Assembly: GCA_917880885.1 (NCBI GenBank)
Contig: OU862927.1
Span: 36,669,571-36,733,570, forward strand
DNA: 64,000 nucleotides
DNA from: Limnephilus marmoratus
Taxonomy: Eukaryota > Arthropoda > Insecta > Trichoptera > Limnephilidae
Direction: 5' to 3'
Shown: piece by piece, positions 43,870-54,480 of the stretch
How the letters are laid out: every line of letters begins with the position of its first letter
Numbering within the stretch: position 1 is the first letter of the stretch
Notes under the pieces: model-generated
Database searches by the model: none
The model's input: the letters and a program-made list of their open reading frames with translations, nothing else
What the model was told of the DNA's origin: nothing
Made by a program: the position numbers and the translations under genes

Positions 43870-44750
43870 TTAGTAAGATAAACCCTACAATTATCCTACT
43901 CCTGACACTGCATTCTCTCGAAGTTTAATTTTCTAAAGGTAGCACACATGATTTTTTTTTCATCACTATTAATGACTTTTCAAATGAGTGATGAATTTGT
44001 AAATTCTCGAGTTGTCCGGTCTCCATATAAATTTCTCTATAAAAGCCCGTGTAGGCGTTTAGCACACAAATGAATCAATCTATATAAATATATATTACGT
44101 ATTTATTTCTGAGTTTGACAACATCACTGAAAGATAAACCGAAAAAGTGAAATTCCGATAAAACTGATCAAACGTTTTCAAACATAGAAATTCTTTCTTG
44201 AATAGGCATTTTCATTTATCTGCCTAGATTTCTGCGTAGGAATAGAAGGGTTCAGCGTCACCGGTATTCTTTCAAATCGGTATATAAATAGATCACACCT
44301 CTTGGAATTGTCTGTTCAGTGTTCAACAACATTCGGATCGATGGACCAAAATAGACAAATGTCCGATAAATTAAGCGAATCGGAAGTCAATTTGTGAACG
44401 CCATGATTAGTTTCTGGGGTGTTTACTTTGACGGAGGTCTTCATTACTATTTCCCATTCATTCCGTCGTTTCTTTAGCATACAAAGTGCCTTCGGAATGA
44501 CCCAATCGGCATGGCTTTACGGCAATTAATTAGAACGCCTAACTGCCCACTACTACGGGGAATCGGCTTTATGATACGTGTTAGCATAATATATGATGGA
44601 CGATCCCACAATTTACATGTAATTTTTTTGTTTGCATTGGTTTTCGCAGAAACAATAGGGTGCGATTCTTAAAAAAGGTGTTACCTTTCGCAAAAAAATG
44701 TGCTATTCATGTGAGTTTGCTTTTGCGAATGCCTCGTAAGTGTATTAACT
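43870..44750. other. No feature recognised
   Basis: AATGACTTTTCAAATGAGTGATGA near 43971 (in pieces) resembles TGACTTTTCAAAGGAGTGATGA near 20200, perhaps relics of one family. No gene is visible. Confidence 0.4.
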
Positions 44751-44754
44751 TGTT

Positions 44755-44930
44755 CGTGGAGCCAGTGGAACTATGGCATCCACAATTTGAGCATGTCGTG
44801 AGGCTGTGTGGGAAGAGGAACGAGATGGTTAAAGATGAAGTTTGGGAGGTGTCTGGCTGTTCAGATGTGGTGTTTATTTCCCCAGTATCGCTAGAACACC
44901 TTACCATTCATAAACGAAAATTCGAAATGG
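44755..44930 (-). mobile_element. T-SINE middle and 3' fragment
   Basis: GAGCCAGTGGAACTATGGC, GTCGTGAGGCTGTGTGG and CTGGCTGTTCAGATGTGG match the antisense T-SINE. CATTCATAAACG marks where the copy ends. Confidence 0.65.
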
Positions 44931-45283
44931 ATTTTAATGTGTAATCACGACATCTGTGCAACCAAGTATTAACCCTCCTAATTTCTTTCAGCCTAACAAA
45001 ATTCTCTTTAAAAAAGTTTTACCAATTTTTCAAAACGTCAAAAAATATGTTATCGGACAGCAAATTGACATCCACACTTTTTATTCCAAGTTTAAGGGCC
45101 TTTAACCTGCCAGCGGCTGAAAATCCACATTTCGTCGAAAGATTTTCTTACGATCGTACAGGGCGGTTCCAATGAGAAAGATTAATTATTCTCCGTACCA
45201 GCTTTTTAAAATTATAACTCAACATCGATTTTATTAAATTCCAAATTTGCTTTAATTCATACCTACACCCAAAAATGCTGAAA
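44931..45283. other. No feature recognised
   Basis: GGACAGCAAATTGACATCC near 45056 is the inverse of GATGTCAATTTGCTGTCC in the repeats at 30.1 and 30.8 kb. No gene is visible. Confidence 0.4.
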
Positions 45284-45520
45284 GGGGTCGTCCATTAAAC
45301 ACGTCATGTTTTTTTAACAACTTTTTAACCCCCCCCCCCCCCTGGTGTTATGTGGTGAGGTTTTAGACTAACCCTCCCCCTCCTCCAAAATCACGTGTAT
45401 TTTTTTTAGTACAAGGTATTTTGAAATTTTCAGAATATTATCACGAAAAATAAATACACGTGATATCTCATTATACCCCCCCCCCCCCTTTCGAGCCTCA
45501 CGTGATTAATGGACGACCCC
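45284..45520. mobile_element. C-rich MITE, GGGGTCGTCCATTAA ends
   Basis: GGGGTCGTCCATTAAACACG at 45284 and CACGTGATTAATGGACGACC plus CC ending at 45520 form the terminal repeat. Two long homopolymeric C runs lie about 30-60 bp inside each end. A TCACGTGTATTT / AATACACGTGATA inverted pair lies further in. Confidence 0.9.
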
Positions 45521-46206
45521 AAAGGCGTGCTGATAAAACTATTAAAATTATGTATATGTACATGTATATTATAATTATGATTAACTTTTAACATAAACAT
45601 AAAATAAATGAAAAAAAAAACTTTTGCGCTAAAAATCGACCTTTTCTGCATCCCATTTGCTACACTATTTTTATGCCTATTACCTAGTTCGTGGTGATAT
45701 AAGGCATACTATGAATATACACATTTTCGACTTGTGTATTCCTCTTAAAATCCATCGGGTTCGTGCTGATTCATCCTATACTATAGGTTGAATCACAATG
45801 ATTTAAAAATATATATATCTACAAAATTCAATGAATTGCCTCTTTGTTAAGTATCACCTCTGATCATAAATAATATCGATTTGATAATCGTGTTTATGTC
45901 ATTCCTGACTTCATTTTTATTGCAAATATCTGGTATTTACTTAATGAGGTTAGTGTTAGTTTTTTAATGATTCATCGGCTTGAATAACTGACTGCAAATT
46001 TTTAAGGCTTACAAAATGAAGAAAAAAAAGTGCGTTTTTGATGAATCAGAGTTATGAATGTGGTTTTGATTTTATTTTTATTTCTTACCGACTGAAAAGG
46101 GGCAAGCAATAAGATAAAACTAATTAATCTAAGCGAAATTATGAAAAAGAAAAGAAACAGAAAAATAAAAAGGTTACGGTTTCAACCTGGACTCGAATCT
46201 AGAATC
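45521..46206. other. No feature recognised
   Basis: AT-rich DNA. GGTTTCAACCTGGACTCGAA near 46180 resembles a B box beside the poly-T of the next SINE. Confidence 0.4.
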
Positions 46207-46675
46207 TTTATTTTTTTACACCAGCTCCACGCAGGAGGCCTTCCTGGGGAAAATAATTTCCCTCAGGGCCAATGTTATCTTAGGGGATGCTGTGAGGAGG
46301 GTCTTTTTAAGGAAGGAAAATATAGGAAGTTCTGGGAAAAAAAAAGGTATGAGGGGTGGGTAGGAATCTCTGGTTAGCGTGTCCAGGAGTGACAAACTTA
46401 TGAATCCATCCCTCCAACTGTGGTGCAAGGGGATGGGTCGAGAGAGTCCGGCTGGAAATGTCAAAGGCCTCCCTCAACCAGTCTCTCGATCCGGCCCGTC
46501 GCGCAGCAAGTGCAGACTCATTTACCGCCAAGACCCGGACAAACCTCACGACATGAACCCAGGCATCTTTGCTAAATCGTCCAACCGTCCGAATGGGGTG
46601 ACCTACGGCAGAGGTTTGTTTATCCGATAAATGGTTACCGGGGCGGCGGTACCCATACCTGCCTCTCAAATAATG
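46207..46675 (-). mobile_element. L-SINE, long subfamily, full length
   Basis: Antisense: poly-T at 46208-46217, the tail double stem with some loss (CCTTCCTGGGGAAAATAATT, CCCTCAGGGCC), the long-subfamily middle (GTCCGGCTGGAAATGTC, GAATCCATCCCTCC) and the start block GGGGCGGCGGTACCCATACC ending near 46671. Confidence 0.85.
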
Positions 46676-46692
46676 GAAATATTCTGGAATAA

Positions 46693-46742
46693 AGATCATT
46701 TTCCTCAGGGCCTCCTGTGTGGAGTTAATGCAAAAAAAAAAA
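46693..46742 (+). mobile_element. L-SINE/LINE 3' tail stub
   Basis: ATTTTCCTCAGGGCCTCCTG, TGTGGAGTTAATGC and an A run: only the last 45 bp of the shared tail, an extreme 5' truncation. Confidence 0.75.
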
Positions 46743-46748
46743 TTATTA

Positions 46749-47100
46749 CCAGCTGAAGTCCCCGGCGATGCACGGGCTTTACACAGAGTTTTCGAAATCA
46801 AATGTAGATAGTGACCTTCCTCTTATTTTGAAGGTCACATATGCAATTTCATCAACCTCGGCATAAAACTGTAGATTTCCATACAAACAAATCCACACCG
46901 CCCGCTTGTCTACCACATACAGAAATTCTCCTTTATATTTCAACCAATTTACACAAAACCTTCACAAATTATATATCTAAACCTTCCTCACGAATCACTC
47001 TATTGGTGAAAACCGCATGGCATCCGTTAAGTAGTTTTTGAGTTTATCGCGAACAGACAGAAAGATGCGGCGGAACACTTTAATTTATAATATGTAGAGA
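46749..47100 (-). mobile_element. Helitron family C, antisense
   Basis: On the minus strand it starts TCTCTACATATTATAAATTA at 47100, continues CCGCCGCATC, GTGATTCGTGAGG, CAAGCGGGCGGTGTGG and GAGGAAGGTCACTATC, and ends GGGGACTTCAGCTGG at 46749, a CTRR terminus. Confidence 0.8.
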
Positions 47101-47139
47101 TTATCTATTAGCAAAATGACATCTATGACATAAATATCT

Positions 47140-47742
47140 GTGAAGCTTTCACGTCTCGTGCACAAGTAGATTCAATATATACTGACTTTTCAAAAGCCTT
47201 TGATAAAGTAAATATTAATATCCTTCTCGCGAAACTGCAAGCCCTTGGTATACATGGATCATTCCTAAAATGGTTGAATAGTTACCTACGTAACCGCGAA
47301 CTCATGGTAAAATTAAATAATAAATTTTCGTATAAATTTAAAGTAACTTCTGGAGTTCCTCACGGCTCTCATCTGGGCCCACTTCTCTTCATTTTATTTA
47401 TAAATGATCTATCTTTAAGTTTCCACAGTGAAAATCATAGCACTAACTATTCCTATCATTCACCGCTAGTGCGTTTTCACCGAACTGCCAATACGTATAC
47501 AGACCTTTTCGATATTTTCAAATCCTCACCGTCTTGCATCAAAGCAAAAATAATTAGTTATTTATGTAACTGATATGTTTGTAAAATGATAAATATTTGT
47601 TGTACTAATATGCATCGTATGTATGTACTGTATGTTATTCTATATATATATAATGTTTGTAAATGTTCGATACACTTGTATTATGTATGTAATAGCCCTA
47701 TGTACGGCGTTTAAATAAGAAATAAATAAATAAATAAATAAA
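47140..47742 (+). pseudogene. Internally deleted LINE reverse transcriptase
   Basis: Around 47160-47420 the plus frame reads AQVDSIYTDFSKAFDKVNIN, ALGIHGSFLKWLNSYLRNRE and VTSGVPHGSHLGPLLFILFI with NDL, covering palm motifs 2-4 of a Jockey/CR1-type reverse transcriptase. Right after the NDL motif it jumps to a C-terminal FHRTANTYTDLFDIFKSSPS and a stop at 47571-47573, so the FADD motif and thumb are deleted. A 3' UTR ends in an AAATAAATAAATAAATAAAT tail (about 47720-47742). It differs from the LINE at 62.4 kb, which has another 3' end. Confidence 0.8.
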
Positions 47743-48127
47743 TCAATGACATCTTTTTTACTCCAAAAATGTTCAAGAATTGTTGGCTAAAATCCTTTAG
47801 AAACTGCTGATGTAGGTATCCATAGGTATACTATAAAAAATATTTAATTCTATAGTAGTATTTCTACGTAAAGGAGTGTTCATATATGTACTCGTATATT
47901 CATAGAACGTCTTATCTATAGATAAACTACACTTCATTCATATAAACCTGGCGCCTACTAGAATCAAATAAGTACCTACGTTATATTACCTTATCAACCT
48001 AAGAGATAAACTGATATGGGCGTGTCCGTGCGTCTGAGTAACTTACATTTCCTTACTACTGATGTGATTGAACAAACATTTTTAAATAATATCAATATTT
48101 TTGCTTGGTTTTATTGGCTGTCCGAGA
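47743..48127. other. No feature recognised
   Basis: No gene or repeat recognised. Confidence 0.4.
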
Positions 48128-48360
48128 CTGTCATCTTTGGGGATGCTGAAAGGCTTTTGCGGAAAGGAAGGAGATGAAACTTCTGGGAAGGAAAAGTGTT
48201 CAAAAAAGTTCCAGGAGTGACGGACGTATGAATCCATCCCTAATCAAATCAAATCAAATCTGGCTTCCATGTTACCTCCCTCTTACAATATGGGTCTCTT
48301 CAATACTCAGCCACCACTGGCATTAGGCAGTTGGGTCTCTTGTGCGATATTCACGTATAA
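48128..48360. mobile_element. Mosaic of L-SINE, LINE and T-SINE scraps
   Basis: 48128-48242 is antisense L-SINE (TCATCTTTGGGGATGCTG, GACGGACGTATGAATCC). After an AATCA microsatellite, 48263-48310 is a sense LINE C-terminus (GTTACCTCCCTCTTACAATA, GGGTCTCTTC). 48325-48358 is a T-SINE end (CAGTTGGGTCTCTTGTGCG, ATTCACGTATAA). Confidence 0.65.
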
Positions 48361-48384
48361 CCAAACAAAACAGCTTTTGTTATA

Positions 48385-48545
48385 CACATATATACAACTA
48401 TCCAAAAAAATATTAATTTCGGTTTTCTGTGTGTCCTGCGTAGTTATTGTTCAATGTATACAACTATCATCACATATATACAATTATCATAAAAAAATAT
48501 TAAGTAATTTCGGTTTTCTGTGTGTCCTGCGTAGTTATGGTTCAA
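48385..48545. repeat. Tandem duplication of about 95 bp
   Basis: ACAACTATC...AAAAAAATATTAA, TTTCGGTTTTCTGTGTGTCC and TGCGTAGTTATTGTTCAA appear twice in order (about 48393-48453 and about 48478-48544). Confidence 0.85.
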
Positions 48546-48566
48546 CTCAAATTTACTTTGAATTTA

Positions 48567-48731
48567 AGGGATCGTACCCACACTACGTGACCCGTTCAGG
48601 GGGGGGGTCTTCAAAATACCTCGCTCGGTACAAATGAGCGGCGGGGGGCTTAGGTTTTTAGTCACCGGGGGGGGGGGAGGGGGGGATTAAAAATTGCAAA
48701 AAGTTGGTCACGTAGTATGGGTACGTTCCCT
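48567..48731. mobile_element. C/G-rich MITE, 165 bp
   Basis: AGGGATCGTACCCACACTAC plus GTGACC at the left and GGTCACGTAGTATGGGTACG plus TTCCCT at the right form a 26-bp terminal repeat with three mismatches. Long G runs lie inside. Same design as the MITEs at 41762, 45284 and 50771. Confidence 0.9.
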
Positions 48732-49217
48732 AAGTGCCATTTTCAAAATTGGAACTGACTGTGTGAATAATACGTACAAGTGGTAAGTACCTACCTATTG
48801 TATAATATTTTTAAAATATTAATAAAATTAATTTAACTGTAATTATCATAATTGGAACTGATTTGCTAAGAATTATGAGTATCCCGTGATTTGTCACGCG
48901 TCTACGCTATTTATTTAATATGTTTATGAAGACCTGGTTTCGTTTCAACTCAACTTTCAACGGGGCCTAAAATATATAGTCAGAAAATATTAAATGTACA
49001 CAAACAAACAGGATTTCTTTTTATATTATACACATTTTTTATAGTTCCGCAAAACCCGACATCATCTCAAAGGGATCGTTGGGGAATCCCCAGCATTCTC
49101 TGAATACCAAACCGGTTTTAATAATTTATAACTTGAATTAATTTGCATTGAAAATAACCGTTCGGTTTATCGTGGCAATACTGAAGACCAGCATTTGTAA
49201 TGTTAAGATCTTATTAT
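48732..49217. other. No feature recognised
   Basis: No gene or repeat recognised. Confidence 0.4.
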
Positions 49218-49333
49218 TTCTCTACAGAGTGGTAGACACTCTCAGCATCGCCCAGGTGAAAGAAACGTTGCTTGAAATGGCTTAAGCCATGGTTGGTGAT
49301 CAGATCTGAATAGCCAGTTCTTTCACAACTTCA
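49218..49333 (+). mobile_element. T-SINE middle fragment
   Basis: AGAGTGGTAGACACTCTCAG, ATCGCCCAGG, TTGCTTGAAATGGCTTAAGC and AGATCTGAATAGCCAG follow the T-SINE body. It stops where the LINE fragment begins at 49334. Confidence 0.7.
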
Positions 49334-49815
49334 TGCTAACCCTGTACAAATCGCAAGTGCATCTCACGGTTCAATTTGGCAGCTACCTCTGGCCTGGAGC
49401 CCCAAATTATCTGAAGAACCTTCGACTCTGTGCAAAAACGGGCGTTCCTTTTGACTGATTCAACTTAACAAACGGATTGCAATTTTTAGGGCACATGATG
49501 TTCTTGTTTTACCAGTATTTAAACGGAAGATGCTCCGAGGAACTAGCTTCCGGCACCCTTGCACATTCGGGAAGCACGCCAAACGAGCGCCCAACATTTC
49601 TACAAAGTTTACGTGAGAACTGGTGGTTTCTTCGACTATTGTACTTTCCGGCCTCTGTGTTTCCTCTCTCCTGCAACAGCGGTATCTTTAAGACTCAGGT
49701 TCAATCCTTCCTTTCCACAAGAAGACCCTCCGCACAGCAGCTCCAAATATGACATGGTCACGAAGATCCTGAGCGAAAGTATTTTCTTCAGGACCTCCCG
49801 TTTGGAATTTTTTTT
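49334..49815 (+). pseudogene. CR1/Jockey-like LINE C-terminus
   Basis: ATGCTAACCCTGTACAAATC opens the segment coding for LYKSQV, then GSYLWPGAPNYLKN-like text, YLNGRCSEELAS and PASVFPLSCNS, the same C-terminal region as at 62.6 kb but with several frameshifts. It runs into the shared tail (AGACCCTCCGCACAGCAG). The tail's inner hairpin has a compensatory pair: T49767 and A49793 replace the usual C and G. Confidence 0.8.
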
Positions 49816-49957
49816 TTTTAAATTCCCTCATTTTGAAAAAATACTCATTTTGGCATTACAACATACACTAATTATTGGGGCTGCAATAATCCCATAGGGT
49901 CCGTTCTTGTGCGGCATGTATTCACATAACAAAAAAATAATGTTTTCAGTACATCTT

Positions 49958-50362
49958 CAAAATATAAAAATGAATGTTTCTTTGTTTGTCCCTTATGCGT
50001 TCCTAAACCTTTCATCCGATTGCGATGAAACTTTGGGAATTTGATGTGCCCAAGCCCGGGATGGTTTCTATGTATAATAGTGAGCTCTGGCGTTATGAAT
50101 GTTTTTCTTATACTATTCATCCGATTGCGATGAAACTTTGGTGAATTGTTGTGCGCACGCCCGCGAAGGATTCTATATATATTGGTGAGCTAAAATATTG
50201 CAACAGGTGGCGCGAGTTGTTTGAAAAAATTGTGTATTTCATATAATTTAGCAGGCAGGGAAAGAGGGAGGGGAGGCGGAAAAGAAACGGGAAAGAATAG
50301 GAAAGGACACGCAGTTAGAAATAATGTCTTTATTTAAATGGCATTGCAACGCATGCCGGGAA
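49958..50362 (+). mobile_element. Helitron family A, diverged copy
   Basis: AAATATAAAAATGAATGTTT start, TCCGATTGCGATGAAACTTT occurring twice, GTGAGCTCTGGCGTTATG, GGTGGCGCGAGTTGTTTG and ACGCATGCCGGGAACAATAA at the end. The purine tract is short here. Confidence 0.7.
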
Positions 50363-50770
50363 CAATAATTAATTAAGTAAAAAATATTGCACCTTACAGT
50401 ATTATTATTATCTAAGAGAATGGTACTTAGACTAATACGCGAGAGTTCAGCAAAAAAACAAGGTCAATACGTTGAGAAATGTTCACTTTGTTAATTTTAA
50501 ATGTATTATGAAGGTATTACTTACTTAACGTTGTGTGCACACTGTTCAAAGAGATAATATTATGAATAATTTATATTTTTTTTAACCTTAAGTCGATTGG
50601 AAGTTAAAAAAAAATACAAATAAATGGTATGTGACTTATGACATTTAGTTACAAGTGTACAAGTTTTTATATTACAAGTGCAGATAAGTGAAAATTAACA
50701 GAATAGTCTGAATTTATTTCATGTCAGTTCCAATTTTGAAAACGAAAATTTTTTTGTTTTTTTTTACGTA
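50363..50770. other. No feature recognised
   Basis: AT-rich DNA with no gene or repeat recognised. Confidence 0.4.
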
Positions 50771-51182
50771 ATGGGGGCGTTCAAGTATTACGTTACGGAA
50801 TTTTTGAAGATTTTTGACCCCCCCTCCCCCCATGTAACGCGCTGTAACATTTTTCCGTATCGTATAAACGTTACGTAACGCCCAAGTGACAATTTTTACC
50901 TGAAAGTCACAAATAAGTTGCGCAAAGTACTGGAAAGTCGCTTAAATACCTTTTTTCTTATTTTAATCGCGTTTGCGGTAATAAATAAAACAAGAGATTT
51001 TGAGAACGAAAAGGATTGCCAACTTGGAAGATTTTAATTCCCTAGTTTTTTATCTAAATAAAGAAAAACATGTTACGTAACGCGTTGTTCGAACCCCCCC
51101 TCCCCCCCCTCGTAACGCACAGTAACGTTTCATAAGACCCCCCCTCCCCCCCAAGTGCATTACGTAATACTTGAACGGCATT
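50771..51182. mobile_element. C-rich MITE, CGTTCAAGTATTACGT ends
   Basis: GGGGGCGTTCAAGTATTACG at the left and ACGTAATACTTGAACGGCAT at the right. Inside each end are C runs and repeated GTAACGC / GCGTTAC words. It abuts the tail end of the L-SINE at 51186. Confidence 0.85.
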
Positions 51183-51185
51183 CTA

Positions 51186-51592
51186 AGCTCCACACAGGAG
51201 ATCATATGTTATTTTTGAGGATACTGTGTGGAGGACTTTTTATGGAAAGGTACGAGAGGTGGGGAGGAATCTGCGGGTTAATGTATCCAGGAGTTACGGA
51301 CGTCTGAATTATGAATCCATCCTTCCCACTGCGGTGGGATGGGTCGAGGGAGTCCGGCTGGAAAGGTCTAGGTTGGGTCTCCCTCAACCTGTCTCTTAAG
51401 AACCGGCACATCACACAGTAGGTGGGCAAACGCGTTCGCCGCCAAGACCTTGACAAACCTCACTTCATGAACCTAGGCACCCAGGCACCCCTGCCAAGTC
51501 ACTAAATGTAGGTAACCACTTGGGCAGGGATATTGGTTGTCCAATAAATAGTTCCCGGAGCGGCGGTGCCCATAACCGCCTCCCAAATTGAA
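51186..51592 (-). mobile_element. L-SINE, long subfamily, full 5' end
   Basis: Antisense: AGCTCCACACAGGAG with part of the hairpin missing, ACTGTGTGGAGGAC, the long middle (GAGGGAGTCCGGCTGG), CATGAACCTAGGCACC and the start block GGTGCCCATAACCGCCTCCC ending near 51589. Confidence 0.85.
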
Positions 51593-51827
51593 CATTTGAG
51601 TTCATTGTACCAGAGTTATAATCACAGACAGACAACCGAAATTATAAATATATTATAATAAGTTTGATTATTGTAATATAAATAATTTCTATTTGTCAAC
51701 AAACAAAATATTATTATATTATAAAGAAAATCCTACGCTTGTAATAATATACCGTGATTTTTCACAGGTCTGCGCTAGTGTAATCTTTAATATATAAAAA
51801 AAGTCGAGTTAGTTACACTAACCGACA

Positions 51828-52140
51828 TGATCACCAACATAGAAATTCTCAGGCGGGCTAGAGCAGATAGAGAACTGCTTACATTAATAAAAATCAGGAA
51901 AATTTAATAACTGGGTCATATACTATAGGGGAGAAGTATCACTTGCTCCATTTAATATTGAAAGGCAAGATAGAGGGTCGCCGAGGGCCTGGTAGGAGAC
52001 AAATGTCTTGGCTGCGTAATATACGAGAGTGGACCGGTATTAGAAGTGTGGAGGAGCTATTCCGAGCAGCGCAAGACAGAGAGACAGTTTCAATAGTGAT
52101 CGCCAACGTCGGGGGGACTTAATACGGCACACAAAGAAGA
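51828..52140 (+). pseudogene. RTE-like LINE C-terminus
   Basis: The frame from 51828 reads ITNIEILRRARADRELLTLI, then after two stops GEKYHLLHLILKGKIEGRRG, PGRRQMSWLRNIREWTGIRS and VEELFRAAQDRE ending VIANVGGT and a stop at about 52122. This is the typical end of insect RTE-type reverse-transcriptase proteins. A short AAGAAGAAGAAG tail closes the copy. All upstream domains are missing. Confidence 0.8.
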
Positions 52141-52151
52141 AGAAGTTACAC

Positions 52152-52498
52152 TCTTTATAACTCGAGAATGGCTGGACCGATTTTTATGATCTTTGATTTG
52201 TTGGATTTGTCTCCGGACCGAATAGCAGAACAACTATTAAAACATAGTCTCCGTCACACGCATAAAGATAATGAAACGCAATTCCCGTAAGTAAGTCGAA
52301 AAGTAAGAAAATCACATAAATTATAAATCCGTACACAACGCCATCTCTGATACTGACAAAAACAAAACGTGGACAGTTACGCATCGATAAAATTGCTTCA
52401 TTGTGTAATTTTTATCTTAATAAAAAAACGAAATTTAATTCAGTTAATAAGACAGTTATTGATTCTGAGGTGGTACGAAAGTTCGCCGGGTCAGCTAG
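52152..52498 (+). mobile_element. Helitron family B, second copy
   Basis: TCTTTATAACTCGAGAATGG and CTGGACCGATTTTTATGATC at the start, GTTCGCCGGGTCAGCTAG at the end before T. Related to 10382-10795. It begins immediately after the RTE tail. Confidence 0.8.
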
Positions 52499-52807
52499 TA
52501 TAAAATATAAAATGCTATTTCTGTAGCCGTAAAATAAACTAACACGACAGATCAATTAAAGCAATAGTTTAATCACAGTTTTCTTTATCAATTTTATGAC
52601 CACATCATGTGGTAACAGAAGTGACATTTCCGCATTCCACCGAAGTGATAAAAACGAAGAAAAAATTATCAAGTTGGCGTCAAAACACGAAGTTAAAATT
52701 ATTACAAAATTATCGACATTTCTGTTTATAGATTAGAAATGACATCTAGTTATTTATTAACATAAATAATGTCTTATTTTTATTTTAAATGTGGTATAGT
52801 CCACGTT

Positions 52808-53292
52808 GGAGGCGTCCACTAATATCTACAGGAATTCCAAAAACTGAAAAAATCGAATTAATATCTATGAGAACCAAAGTGTTGACGAATATCTACAGCT
52901 CAAACTGTTGACTAATATCCATGAGAACCAAAGTGTTGACGAATATCTACAGCACTGGCAGAGGTTGGATTTGCAATAATGTATAGCATATTGGAATAAC
53001 GTAATATTGCGTATGCAGTTTAAAAAACTTAATTTATGAAAGTATGTATGTAAAAATCCCTAATATCGGACTATTGGACGCATTTAGCTGATTAGTCCAA
53101 CCTACGCTCTATAGAAATTAGTTCAACCTACGCTCTGTAGATATTAGTCAACACTGGGACCGTCATAGATATTCGTCCGACCTTAGCTCTGTAGATATTA
53201 GTCAACACTCTGAAGTTCGTAGATATTAGTTCAACATATGAGCTGTAGATATTCGACCGACATACAGGCTGTAGATATTAGTATCTGGAGTC
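52808..53292. mobile_element. MITE with CTGTAGATATTAG repeats, copy 2
   Basis: 485 bp flanked by GTCCACGTT at 52799-52807 and 53293-53301. Same sequence as 35035-35465, with an additional roughly 50-bp block near 53155-53205 (CGTCATAGATATTCGTCCGA) in the right half. The motif CTGTAGATATTAG or its complement occurs about ten times. Confidence 0.92.
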
Positions 53293-53339
53293 GTCCACGT
53301 TGCACTCAATGAATACAGACGATACCTTTAACTATCACG

Positions 53340-53985
53340 CCGTTTCTTCTCAGGGGTTGGCAGAGAGCACGCCTTGCCTCATTAACGTTTGTACATCGTC
53401 TCGTACTTACCCTTCTGTTATATTTTTTGATTCATTTGATTGTTCCATGTCTTCTTCGGGCGGCCCGAACTTCTTCTACCATTGACGTTTGCGTCGTATA
53501 TTCTCATTACAATCTTTTTCTTCGTTCATTCGCTATACATGCCCAAACCATCTGAGGGTACCTTTCTTAGTCTTACTCATTACGCTTACATTAGCCTTGC
53601 AGATTTCAACATTTCTCACACGATCATACATGGTTTTACCACACATATACCGCATTCAGTCTACTTTTATCCTTCCTCTGCCATACATCAGAGTAGGTAC
53701 CAGCGCTCTATTGTGGGCTGCTAGCTTCGCTTCTTTGGACCTGACTCAAATATCTGATTCACTTGATCGTGTTTTTCTCGGGCGTCCCCTACTTCTACCA
53801 TTCACATTTGCGTCATATATTCTCATTACACTCCTTTCTTCGTGCCCAAACCATCATCTAAGCATCCCTTTCTTAAACGTATTCATTACGCTTACATTAA
53901 CCTTGCATTCTTTGAGGCTCACATTAAAATACCTGTGTAACATACCCAACATACGAGTATCTAAATTTCATCTGCATTAGATGTG
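53340..53985 (-). pseudogene. LINE C-terminus, partly duplicated
   Basis: On the minus strand around 53570-53440 it reads KGTLRWFGHV, RMNEEKIVMRIYDANVNGRR and SSGRPKKTWNNQ, then TRRCTNVNEARRALSANP, the C-terminal end of an insect non-LTR reverse-transcriptase protein. Upstream on the same strand (about 53900-53760) the same segment appears again: KKGMLR, WFGHEERSVMRIYDANVNGR and SRGRPRKT. Between them lie AHNRALVPTLMYGRGR and KTMYDRVRNVEICKANVSVM. Several stops and frameshifts make it dead. The duplication is either a tandem event or two insertions. Confidence 0.75.
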
Positions 53986-54032
53986 GCAATCGGTCTGTTA
54001 ACAACGGATTGTCCTACCTCGATGATTTTTTT

Positions 54033-54480
54033 TTACATTAACTCAACACAGGAGGCCCTGAGGATAATAATTTCCCTCAGGGCCCATGTCATCTGGGATG
54101 CTGTGTGGAGGGTCTTTTTGAGGAGAGGAAGGAATGAACATTGGTCTTGAAGAGACCCATGTTGGAAGAAGGAGGAAATACAAAGGCCGGCAAATCGTTT
54201 CTCATCCGAACTGTTGAACACAAGAACGAGTTGAAGAAGCGACCCGTTCTCATGTGACCGTGTACATATGTTAGGCACGCGTTTGGCGTGTTTCCCGACT
54301 ATGCACCGGTGCCGAAGGGATCAATGACGCTAGTTCCTCGGAGCATCTTCCATTGTAATACGGTAGAACAAGGATAGCATTCCCACCCGACGCCTGTACT
54401 CTAAAGATTGCAATCCGTCAGTTAATATGAGAGATTCTATCAAACGGACCGCGTGCTTTACATTTGTACAGAGTTAGCAA
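54033..54480 (-). pseudogene. CR1/Jockey-like LINE C-terminus and tail
   Basis: Antisense copy: the tail double hairpin at 54038-54120 (CTCAACACAGGAGGCCCTGA, TTCCCTCAGGGCCCATG, ATGCTGTGTGGAG), then GTCTTGAAGAGACCCATGTT and CGCGTTTGGCGTGTTTCCCG, coding in the minus sense for NMGLFKT- and SRETRQTRA-like text, up to TGTACAGAGTTAGCA. Several frameshifts and a roughly 20-bp change relative to 62.6 kb are present. Confidence 0.8.

Noticed and set aside
53489..53980. 163-codon plus frame, hydrophobic, looking like a membrane protein
   Set aside because: The minus strand of the same stretch encodes recognisable reverse-transcriptase C-terminal text, so the plus frame is a shadow.
54033..54278. 81-codon minus frame as a gene
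   Set aside because: It is part of the frameshifted LINE C-terminus and tail.
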